DNA of 64,000 bases from Limnohabitans planktonicus II-D5. Its GTDB lineage: Bacteria > Pseudomonadota > Gammaproteobacteria > Burkholderiales > Burkholderiaceae_C. A program made the position numbers and the translations under genes. The DNA lies in assembly GCF_001270065.2 (NCBI RefSeq), contig NZ_LFYT02000010.1:56218-120217 (forward strand), written 5' to 3'. Positions 18,260-25,113 of the stretch are shown here, in pieces (within the stretch, counting starts at the first letter, position 1; every line of letters begins with the position of its first letter). Below the pieces are notes generated by a model. It had not been told where the DNA came from. It saw only the letters and a program-made list of their open reading frames with translations, and did no database searches.

Positions 18260-19558
18260 CTATGAAGTAACTAGTTCGCGCTGTCTGATTTGCTTCACCT
18301 GTCCATCAAACAGCTCGACTATAAGTTGTGTTGAGCAATCACGCTCCAAGAGCAATGATTTGGTATTGGTAAGTTGCGAAGTAGTGCTAGAGCCTGTCCG
18401 GCTTAGCTGATTTTGGACGTTTTTTACTTCCCTTGATACATCGTTCTTTCGTCCTTCTAACGTGTCGTCAGAGTTCCAAAAGGCTTTGAATTTACTCAAG
18501 TCAATTTGACTCTGTTTATCTATCGCTTGTTCGAGGTCTCCGAATTGTAGTAAGACTTGTTCGATGTCCTTGCGTCGCGCGACTTTGAGTGATTGCTCAC
18601 CAGGATAGAGACTCAATACGTACCAGTTCAATGCGTGAGTCTTCACACACAAATCAAGGTCACTAATGATGTTGGAGAGCTTGTTGTATTTTTGAACGGT
18701 GTTTTTGTGAAGACTATCGGTGCCAAAGGTGTCTTCGTCTTTCGGGACTGCTCGCGTTTGGGTGCGGCATTCGGCTATCAGGTGATCTTGAATGGCAAGA
18801 AGTTCTCTTTCGCATGCCTCAAGCTCACCTCTAATTGCTGGTGAAAGTTCGCCTTGCGTGAGTACTTCGTAGGCCTGCTTTAGGTATCGATACGTCCCCT
18901 TAATCACCGAGCGTCGACCTTCGTCCAGAAATGTGCTTATGGCATCTACTGCTTCTTTCAATTCCGTAAGCTTTTGACTAATGTCAGCCAAGTGCTTTTG
19001 TGCAACGATCACAGATGCCAATTGCCAAACCGCAGTTGCATTAACCAGGTTACCTAAATCCGTTGTCTCAAAAAGTCGAGCATGCTCATTTATGCCACGG
19101 CCACTGGTAGTCATTGCTCTGAAACCATTGCCGTCAGCAGCCCTTAGCAACGGTCCATTAACCACAACCTCCATGAGTTGCTTGCCAGATTGGCTATGCG
19201 CCACTAACAGAGAAGGAGCTGCCTGCATTAAGGCTGATATCCGACTCGCAACCCCGAGAGATTGATTGACAACGGGTACGCTATCAAAAAAATTCATTTT
19301 TTCCAACGGAATTGGGCGTACGGTAACAGCAGCGTTTTGTATATCGGTGCCAAAAAAGATGGCAGACGGAAGTCCCTTTTGTGTCACTGTCGGCGACGGG
19401 TAGTTCACACCATCCTCTTTAACAGTAGCAAGCTCGTCCTGAAAGGTCTGCAGATTAGGTCGTTTTTTATTTCTTCGAGATTGAAGGAATAAACCGACTG
19501 CAACAAACACGAGTATTGCAGTGCAGCAGACGATAAAATTGATAGTTAATGTAGACAT
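18260..19558 (-). CDS. Unknown membrane-anchored protein
   Basis: 432 residues, no family recognised. One N-terminal membrane helix (FIVCCTAILVFVAVGLFLQS) is followed by a basic stretch (RRNKKR), so the bulk should be cytoplasmic. The centre is strongly helical (KHLADISQKLTELKEAVDA) and may form coiled coils. The C-terminus is polar. ATG 19558 is preferred over the GTG nine bases upstream. It sits between the full copy (19688-20290) and the partial copy (17949-18250) of another cluster gene, about 120 bases from the former. Confidence 0.75.
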   Translation of the reverse strand: MSTLTINFIVCCTAILVFVAVGLFLQSRRNKKRPNLQTFQDELATVKEDGVNYPSPTVTQKGLPSAIFFGTDIQNAAVTVRPIPLEKMNFFDSVPVVNQSLGVASRISALMQAAPSLLVAHSQSGKQLMEVVVNGPLLRAADGNGFRAMTTSGRGINEHARLFETTDLGNLVNATAVWQLASVIVAQKHLADISQKLTELKEAVDAISTFLDEGRRSVIKGTYRYLKQAYEVLTQGELSPAIRGELEACERELLAIQDHLIAECRTQTRAVPKDEDTFGTDSLHKNTVQKYNKLSNIISDLDLCVKTHALNWYVLSLYPGEQSLKVARRKDIEQVLLQFGDLEQAIDKQSQIDLSKFKAFWNSDDTLEGRKNDVSREVKNVQNQLSRTGSSTTSQLTNTKSLLLERDCSTQLIVELFDGQVKQIRQRELVTS

Positions 19559-19687
19559 AAGCTTCACATTAAAGGTTGGGGTGGCGACTTGGGCACTGAC
19601 GATCAGAGCGCCGTCTTACAAGCTTTTGTTAATGACTTGGCCGCCAACAAGTTTGCGGCCCTTAAAGTTGATTGCAGCCTTTTGGGC

Positions 19688-20290
19688 TTATTCAACTTTC
19701 AACAAGACCGAAATTTTTCCTTCGTGGCAATTCATGCCTTGTATGGAAAGGCGATCAGAAAATGACGCAAGGCCCCATGAAAGCAAGCCTTCCCCGATCA
19801 TCCCTCCGCGATTATGGGCTGATTCACGCAACAAACCCAATACGCCAAGTTTGGCCAGGTCAATCGTGATGACATTACCCTCCACGCGCACACCGTCTTT
19901 GGCGTTTAACTTGCGAACCAATAGAGACGTGCCAAACAATGCAGACAGAAGTCCGTCAACCACACGCAATGCGACGCTTGCAAGGCGGTTTTCTGCATTC
20001 AGTTCAGGTTTGTCTTTGAGACGCAGTTCAATGCTCTGCGTATTGGCGTTGATCACAAAGCTTTGAATCTCGAAATTGGCGGTAACATTCAAATCGCCGA
20101 GCCCGGTTCCGAGTTTTGAGTAAGTTTCAAACCAAGCGTCGCGTAAAGTGACGGTGACCTCTTTCACGTCATTTTCATCACTGATTGCTTTGGCAATGGC
20201 AGCATTGATCGTATCTTGATTGATGGGGATGGAAATAGGTTTGGAAACCAGTTCACTGGCGGCTTTTTTGATGGAATTGAAAATGCTCAT
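19688..20290 (-). CDS. Unknown 200-residue cluster protein (full copy of duplicated gene)
   Basis: No family recognised. It begins MSIFNSIKKAASELVSKPIS and alternates beta-like stretches (VKEVTVTLRDAWFE, LNVTANFEIQSFVIN, SIELRLKDKPEL) with a hydrophobic segment (VDGLLSALFGTSLLVRKL). No signal peptide is evident. The extended, amphipathic beta pattern could suit a lipid-binding or membrane-associated fold; that is speculation. The second half is repeated at 17949-18250. It lies 118 bases downstream of the gene at 20408, so it may have its own translation signals or an internal promoter. Confidence 0.78.
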   Translation of the reverse strand: MSIFNSIKKAASELVSKPISIPINQDTINAAIAKAISDENDVKEVTVTLRDAWFETYSKLGTGLGDLNVTANFEIQSFVINANTQSIELRLKDKPELNAENRLASVALRVVDGLLSALFGTSLLVRKLNAKDGVRVEGNVITIDLAKLGVLGLLRESAHNRGGMIGEGLLSWGLASFSDRLSIQGMNCHEGKISVLLKVE

Positions 20291-20407
20291 TTTGTGAATT
20301 TTGAATTGAATTTCAAGATGAATCAGAAATGGATGTCAATCATTTTTGTGCTAAGATTTTTAGAGATTGGTATCCGAAATGAAGTTTTTCTTATGATAAT
20401 AAATAAA

Positions 20408-21202
20408 TCAGAAATTAACCAATACAGTCAATTTCGTGGCACGCTTATTTTTCTCGATCGACTTCTGCGTCTTTTGAAATTCTGCTTTGCCTTCGTACAA
20501 CTTACTCATTACCTGAAGTTTTACCTTTAAAGAATCATCAAAGATGCGATTCATATCTTTTGTGAAGTCAATCGACACTTTGTGAGAACTTAATTTATTC
20601 GTGGTGACCCGACGCATGTTGTAAATGTCCATAAACAGTGCTTCACGGCGCAGCCCGTACATATCCAGTATGCGGTCGGCCTCAGTTAGGTTTGCCTCTC
20701 CGCCTTGTGCTAATGTATTAAGCGCCATGATTGATTGTCTATTTTCATTAAACTTTTCAGAACTATCTTTTTTGAAGTCTCCTTCAGCGCCTCCGGCTGG
20801 AATAGATCCAGTTAAGTTCGCACTTAATGTGCGTTGCTTAGACTCCTCAATGTCAACCTGATCATCATTAAATACCTTAACTTCTTTTGCACCGAGGGCA
20901 ATACATAATTGAGCAAACACACCAAATCGACGCGGCACCAACTCCTCGGAAAAATTATCAATTGGCACAAATTGATCAAAATATTGAGGACGTACCAAGA
21001 CATTACCTGGCTGTAAATCACTCGGATTCACAATCTCAAATAAGCTTGCCAGCTCAGTCTTGTCGATTATTGGTAAGGAAATTACTTTGGTATCAATACT
21101 TGTATTGTTGAATGTATTGAAGTCGGTTATCGATGTGCTTTTGAGGTCTGTCATGAAACTCTGGTCAACCACCACGATCTTTTGAATGTGTTTATCAATC
21201 AT
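20408..21202 (-). CDS. Unknown protein coupled to the GTPase operon
   Basis: 264 residues, no family recognised. The first half looks alpha/beta (KIVVVDQSF, TKVISLPIID, FGVFAQLCIALGAKEVKVF). A glycine-rich linker with NLTGSIPAGGAEGDF follows, then a helical C-terminal half (ADRILDMYGLRREALFMDIY) ending in a basic tail. ATG 21202 overlaps the upstream gene's TGA (21195) by 8 bases and has AAGG ahead of it, implying translational coupling. It is probably cytoplasmic. Position suggests that it works with the GTPase at 21661-22347. Confidence 0.78.
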   Translation of the reverse strand: MIDKHIQKIVVVDQSFMTDLKSTSITDFNTFNNTSIDTKVISLPIIDKTELASLFEIVNPSDLQPGNVLVRPQYFDQFVPIDNFSEELVPRRFGVFAQLCIALGAKEVKVFNDDQVDIEESKQRTLSANLTGSIPAGGAEGDFKKDSSEKFNENRQSIMALNTLAQGGEANLTEADRILDMYGLRREALFMDIYNMRRVTTNKLSSHKVSIDFTKDMNRIFDDSLKVKLQVMSKLYEGKAEFQKTQKSIEKNKRATKLTVLVNF

Positions 21203-21683
21203 TTTCAACCTTGTAACTATTAAAATACAAGAAAATTCGTACCATCCACGCTGGCTTGGCCAAAATTTTCACTAACTTTTTGAGGTCATGCTTAGCACTA
21301 TCAGGCAATTGACGATCTAGATTATGTTCGATAGCCGCAAATGCTAATCCCCCCAAATTTTGCAAAGCGCTCAAGTTTTTGAAAATGAGCAATACAGGTG
21401 AGATGCGGCCAGCGACATCTAAAGTCGCGGGCTTTACGGTTATGATGAAATTGCCATTTTTGCGCCGTTGATAAAATATGCTATGGCCTATACGGCGGGG
21501 CGTTGTTTCAGCATAAGCGGCGTCAATTGTGTCGCGTACAAAGACGGCTTTACTGTCTGTAAAATCAATATTTATAGTACTCTTTCTATTTGAAGATAGC
21601 CACAAATATTCCGAATCACCACCATTATCTAAGGCCTGCGCATAAATATAGGCATGGCACTCATTTTCGAGCAAGGATGTCAT
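21195..21683 (-). CDS. Unknown protein overlapping the GTPase gene
   Basis: 162 residues, no family recognised. It starts MTSLLENECHAYIYAQAL and includes a hydrophobic amphipathic stretch (LGGLAFAAIEHNL) and a basic C-terminal half. The ATG at 21683 is preferred because GGAG lies 8 bases ahead; it then overlaps the GTPase gene by 23 bases. A longer frame begins at 21722. The overlaps on both sides show that it is translated as part of one unit with the GTPase and the gene at 20408. Confidence 0.75.
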   Translation of the reverse strand: MTSLLENECHAYIYAQALDNGGDSEYLWLSSNRKSTINIDFTDSKAVFVRDTIDAAYAETTPRRIGHSIFYQRRKNGNFIITVKPATLDVAGRISPVLLIFKNLSALQNLGGLAFAAIEHNLDRQLPDSAKHDLKKLVKILAKPAWMVRIFLYFNSYKVEND

Positions 21684-22347
21684 TGACAATACTCCGTAAA
21701 AGTTGTTTGAAACTAACGTCATCGGTCAGGTTGGCGACATAAACGTAGCCAGCTACTTCCGTCGTAGACTCATAGAGTGCTCTGAATATCTCATCTTCCT
21801 GTAGCACGTTATTGACCTCCGACGCTTGGATATTTTTCCATTCAGATTCATCCACATGTGTGCCGATGATGTTGAGTCTTTTGCTTGTGGATGCCTTCAG
21901 CGCTTCTATAGTTTTGGTAATGTCCGAACGTACACGAGCAATATAGTGTGCGTCCTTGAGTTTTGCCAGATTTACCAAATAAAAAGCATGCTCAAAAGAT
22001 TTGACGTAACTCAAAAAGTCAGAAAATCGATCTTGGGTGCCCGGTATATCTACGACTTTGGCCACCTTATAGGGCCCACCCTCCAAACTTGTGATCATTA
22101 CGTCTTCATATACATTGGCTCCTGTCGTTCCCTCTTTTTTTCGACCCATGCCTTTCCCGATTCGCAGGCCCCTGACGAATGTAGTTTTTCCAGTGTCCGG
22201 TCGACCCCAAACAATGAATCTGGACAGATTTTTCCTCTTTTCTACCTCTTTGATCTTTTCTTCTTGAGCATTTTTTTTGTAACGCTTATAAGCTGCGTAC
22301 GTGCCTGTACCGCCCAATGCAATAATTGCCGCGATTATTGGTAACAT
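21661..22347 (-). CDS. Membrane-anchored small GTPase, unknown subfamily
   Basis: 228 residues. An N-terminal membrane helix (IIAAIIALGGTGTYAAYKRY) and a lysine-rich juxtamembrane stretch precede a Ras-like P-loop domain. Visible motifs are Walker A/G1 GRPDTGKTTF (about residue 48), a threonine-bearing G2 region (EGTTGANVYED), G3 DIPGTQDRF, and IGTHVDESE where the NKxD-type G4 motif is expected. That gives THVD rather than NKxD, so guanine specificity is uncertain. The ATG at 22347 has GGAG upstream. It heads a tightly coupled three-gene unit (overlaps of 23 and 8 bases). Comparable membrane GTPases occur in bacterial conflict and membrane-remodelling systems, but I cannot place this one. Confidence 0.85.
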   Translation of the reverse strand: MLPIIAAIIALGGTGTYAAYKRYKKNAQEEKIKEVEKRKNLSRFIVWGRPDTGKTTFVRGLRIGKGMGRKKEGTTGANVYEDVMITSLEGGPYKVAKVVDIPGTQDRFSDFLSYVKSFEHAFYLVNLAKLKDAHYIARVRSDITKTIEALKASTSKRLNIIGTHVDESEWKNIQASEVNNVLQEDEIFRALYESTTEVAGYVYVANLTDDVSFKQLLRSIVNDILARK

Positions 22348-22411
22348 TTATTTACTCCATTTTAAATTAATGAATAATTTAGGTTGATTTAAAAAATGGT
22401 TTTTTGATGGT

Positions 22412-22603
22412 TCATTTACCTGAACAAGTTTTCACCTTGCCATCCGTTGTGTAAGCCACACTCACACCACTGTTGAATTGCAGATATTCGACGCCATCCA
22501 CACAGGATTTGCTGAATCCTGTGACGCTGGCCAATTGATTGTCAAACCAGCCGCATCCTGTCACGGTGGCTGTGGCGATAAATATAAGAAGAAGTGTTTT
22601 CAT
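22412..22603 (-). CDS. Small lipoprotein
   Basis: 63 residues: a signal (MKTLLLIFIATATVTGC) with a clear lipobox VTGC, then a 46-residue mature part with two further cysteines (KSCVDGVEYLQF and KVKTCSGK) that may form a disulfide. It lies 64 bases upstream of the membrane GTPase gene in the same direction. No family was identified. Confidence 0.75.
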   Translation of the reverse strand: MKTLLLIFIATATVTGCGWFDNQLASVTGFSKSCVDGVEYLQFNSGVSVAYTTDGKVKTCSGK

Positions 22604-22655
22604 AGTGTGTTGTTTCTGAATACAGGCTTAGTTGCTGGCTCGTCCGTGAAGGCGA

Positions 22656-22820
22656 TCAATTTGGTCGTGTGTCCTTGATCGCTGCTTCAGGTTGGGCCGC
22701 TCCCTCCTGCTTGATGTAGCGTATGTAAGCACTCAAGCCCAGGGTGACCAGTGCACCGGCCACAAAGGTGATGGCGTTGGTGGCCAGGTGTTCGAGGGGG
22801 GATGCGTTGATGTTGTTCAT
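22656..22820 (-). CDS. Small single-span membrane protein
   Basis: 54 residues with one central membrane helix (AITFVAGALVTLGLSAYIRY) and a polar tail. The ATG at 22820 is backed by GGAGAACGAA. It is part of the same-direction run leading into the GTPase cluster. No family recognised. Confidence 0.65.
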   Translation of the reverse strand: MNNINASPLEHLATNAITFVAGALVTLGLSAYIRYIKQEGAAQPEAAIKDTRPN

Positions 22821-22927
22821 TTCGTTCTCCTTAAAGTGTGGGTTCGTCTTGGGTTCGGGATCATCAGGGGCCACTGCGACAGGTTGTGTCGCTTGGCGTG
22901 ATCAAGCCACTGCGTCTTTGTTTTGAT

Positions 22928-23341
22928 TTATTGCTCATCGTTTTTCTTGCCCTTGGCAAAGTGCTTTTGCAGCAAATTGCCCACCAGCGCACCCAATGCA
23001 GCACCCGCTATGGGCATGAAGCCTGCGGCCACCATGGCGCCTGCGCCCCAGGCTTCCCGGCTCAGCGACTTCACGCTGACGCCCGAGTTTTCGCTCAGGG
23101 CGGCGCTGGCTTCGTCGGTCAGTTCCAGGATGTGGCTCGCTGTCACCTTCAGCCGTTCGGCCAGCAGGCGCAGTTGTTCGGTGCTCATGGCGCTTTCGCC
23201 TTTTTCCATCCGCGAATACGCCGAGGGCGTGATGCCCAGGGCTTCGGCCAGATCGGTTTGTTTGAGGCCGCTCTCGCCGCGCAAGCGTGCGATGACGGCG
23301 CCGAGTACGGCTTGGTGGGTGGTGACGTTTTGCAGGCTCAT
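22928..23341 (-). CDS. XRE-family regulator with C-terminal hydrophobic segment
   Basis: 137 residues. A helix-turn-helix occupies the first 70 (VIARLRGESGLKQTDLAEAL, GITPSAYSRMEKGESAM). A linker and a glycine/alanine-rich hydrophobic stretch (GFMPIAGAALGALVGNLL) follow, with a basic tail (KHFAKGKKNDE). The hydrophobic part suggests membrane tethering or oligomerisation. It heads the minus-strand run 23341-17043 and may regulate it. ATG 23341 is preferred; upstream sequence is AT-rich and could hold its promoter. Confidence 0.82.
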   Translation of the reverse strand: MSLQNVTTHQAVLGAVIARLRGESGLKQTDLAEALGITPSAYSRMEKGESAMSTEQLRLLAERLKVTASHILELTDEASAALSENSGVSVKSLSREAWGAGAMVAAGFMPIAGAALGALVGNLLQKHFAKGKKNDEQ

Positions 23342-23517
23342 AAGTTTCAATGTTGCGTAATAGTGTACGTAAAATTTATCAATAATTCATACCAAGGTAT
23401 TGTAAATTTAAAGAATAGTTGCATATGGTGCAAGTATGAGTCTGAAAAGTGACCAGGTTTGTGGTCATCGCTGGCTCATGCCTTCATTGCACAACTTGAC
23501 ACAAGAGAGGACAAAAC

Positions 23518-24033
23518 ATGACGACGATTGAACTGCATGCGCGTGCAAAACTGCTGGAGTTTCAGGCGCTGCTGGCCGCAGAGGATTGGCATTTCGAGCT
23601 GGACGAAGCGTCTGAGGAGTTGCGCGGCCCGATCAATGGCGATTGGGTGGCCTGGGGTGTTCGCGTGATCGCATCCGGCGTTCCAGACGATCAGTGGGTG
23701 CGCATCATCTGCACCTATCTGATCACGGTGCCCGAGGCGCGCCGCAGCGAGATGGCGCAGTTGTTGACGCGGCTGAACACGGACCTGAATCAGGGGCATT
23801 TTTTCATGCTGTTTGATTCGGGATGTGTTGGTTTTGATGTGGCCGTGCATTCGGTGGATGAGCCGATTAGCCGTGCCATGTTGTTGCGGGCGTTGTACCG
23901 CAGCTTGAGTTGCATCAATGATTTTTCAGAGGCGGTGCTGACCACGGCGTTTGGTCAGGTGTCGGCGCAGCAGGCTTACGACAAGGCCATGCAGGACGAG
24001 GCGCAAAAAGCGCTGTCATCGGTGATGCTGTGA
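23518..24033 (+). CDS. YbjN-like domain protein
   Basis: 171 residues. The acidic N-terminal half (LLEFQALLAAEDWHFELDEA), the WVRIICTYLITVPEARRSEM strand-helix and the TRLNTDLNQGHFFMLFDSG segment fit YbjN/type III chaperone-like folds (PF10722), which are linked to stress responses but biochemically unclear. The ribosome binding site GAGAGGAC is good. It is followed 27 bases later by a membrane protein gene, probably one operon. The family call is moderately sure. Confidence 0.7.
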   Translation: MTTIELHARAKLLEFQALLAAEDWHFELDEASEELRGPINGDWVAWGVRVIASGVPDDQWVRIICTYLITVPEARRSEMAQLLTRLNTDLNQGHFFMLFDSGCVGFDVAVHSVDEPISRAMLLRALYRSLSCINDFSEAVLTTAFGQVSAQQAYDKAMQDEAQKALSSVML

Positions 24034-24060
24034 CTTTGCAATGAAGCAGGAGGTGTGACC

Positions 24061-24474
24061 ATGGGTGTGTTGTTGGCCATCATCGGTGTCATCGTTGCGG
24101 GTGGTGTGATCTTGTCGGTTCTCGGGATGATTTTTGCGCTCAAGCTGGCCGCCTTTGTGGTGGCTGGCGTTATCTTTTTGCTGTTCCTCTTGAGTGCCGT
24201 GCTGGGCGAAGCACTTGGCATTTCCGGGCAGGTTCTGTTCTTTTTTTGTTTCTTGCCCTTGGCGGTGCTGTTCCTTGTGCGTTGGTTGAAGCAACAGAAA
24301 GAACTAGAGCAAGCAAGGCAACGCGAGGCTGAATTGGCGGCAAAAGCGGCACAAGCGGCAGCCGAGGCGGCACGCCAAGCGCAAGAAGAGTCCAAAAGGC
24401 TGCGCCGTCTTCAGCCTCTGAGCAAGCGGTTCGATCCGCTGCGCCGTTGGCTTGTTGAGAAGTTGAAAGATTGA
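24061..24474 (+). CDS. Small membrane protein with coiled-coil tail
   Basis: 137 residues. Two to three hydrophobic segments (LLAIIGVIVAGGVILSVLG, LAAFVVAGVIFLLFLLSAVL, VLFFFCFLPLAVLFLV) are followed by an alanine/glutamate/glutamine-rich helix (QAREAELAAKAAQ-type) likely to form a coiled coil. The ATG at 24061 is chosen because AGGAGG sits 7 bases ahead; the GTG at 24055 is too close to it. No named family. Confidence 0.7.
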   Translation: MGVLLAIIGVIVAGGVILSVLGMIFALKLAAFVVAGVIFLLFLLSAVLGEALGISGQVLFFFCFLPLAVLFLVRWLKQQKELEQARQREAELAAKAAQAAAEAARQAQEESKRLRRLQPLSKRFDPLRRWLVEKLKD

Positions 24475-24531
24475 CGAGTTATTGATCTGGCCCTGTGAAG
24501 TCTGAGTCGTGTGTTGCCAGTTGGGAGGATT

Positions 24532-24607
24532 TTGTGGGAGCTTGCCAGCCAAGCGAAAAGCCTGTGGTCCACACGCGTCTGATCGCCAGCAGGGCTGGCT
24601 TCCACAA
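24532..24607. repeat. Unrelated inverted repeat (TTGTGG...CCACAA hairpin)
   Basis: TTGTGGGAGCTTGCCAGCC at the left pairs with GGCTGGCTTCCACAA at the right, about 40 bases apart. It looks like a REP-type element from a different family than the GTAGGTCGGC repeats and lies between convergent/divergent small genes. Confidence 0.6.
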
Positions 24608-24703
24608 GGTGCAAGATTGAAGTCACCCTGCAGACTTGATAGGGCAGGATCAATAGGCGCGAAAGCGACGCTGAATACTGGCCATGGCAGCCAGTGGATT
24701 GAA

Positions 24704-24910
24704 TTAGCCTTGGGTGGACTTCGGTCGCACGTCAATTTTCAGTCGGGGCGCATCGTTTTGCGGTGCGGCAGGCCAATGGGCGTGTTCGACGTTGGATGAG
24801 GCCACCATGCCCAGTTGTGGCGATCCGCAATCGTAAGAGCCCGTTGCGCTGGGCTTGTACATGTAGCACGCCAGGCGGCTCATGAGCTGCGAGAAGTATT
24901 GGCGAAGCAT
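24704..24910 (-). CDS. Possible small protein of unknown function
   Basis: A 68-codon minus-strand frame (MLRQYFSQLMSRLACYMYKP then SATGSYDCGSPQLGMVASSN) lies divergent to uvrD. A weak AAAGG precedes the ATG. No family recognised and no clear membrane segment. It could be a real short gene or a chance frame. Confidence 0.35.
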   Translation of the reverse strand: MLRQYFSQLMSRLACYMYKPSATGSYDCGSPQLGMVASSNVEHAHWPAAPQNDAPRLKIDVRPKSTQG

Positions 24911-25113
24911 GTGAAGGCCTTTGGGGATGAAAATCAGTCAATAAACTGTGTATACAGTATGCGGCTTTTTATCCCCTGTGGCTTTATCGAAAACCCTTGA
25001 TTTTCGTGGGATGTCAGCCGCTTTTGAGCGGTCAATCCATGGCGATCCGGCACAGGCTGGCGGATACGCAGCGCAGGCCGGGGCATGCGGTGCAGCTTCT
25101 ACAATCCTTGGCT

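Noticed and set aside
24943..24960. LexA (SOS) box upstream of uvrD, from CTGTGTATACAG
   Set aside because: The CTGT and ACAG half-sites are only 4 bases apart, not the usual 8, so this is probably a chance palindrome.
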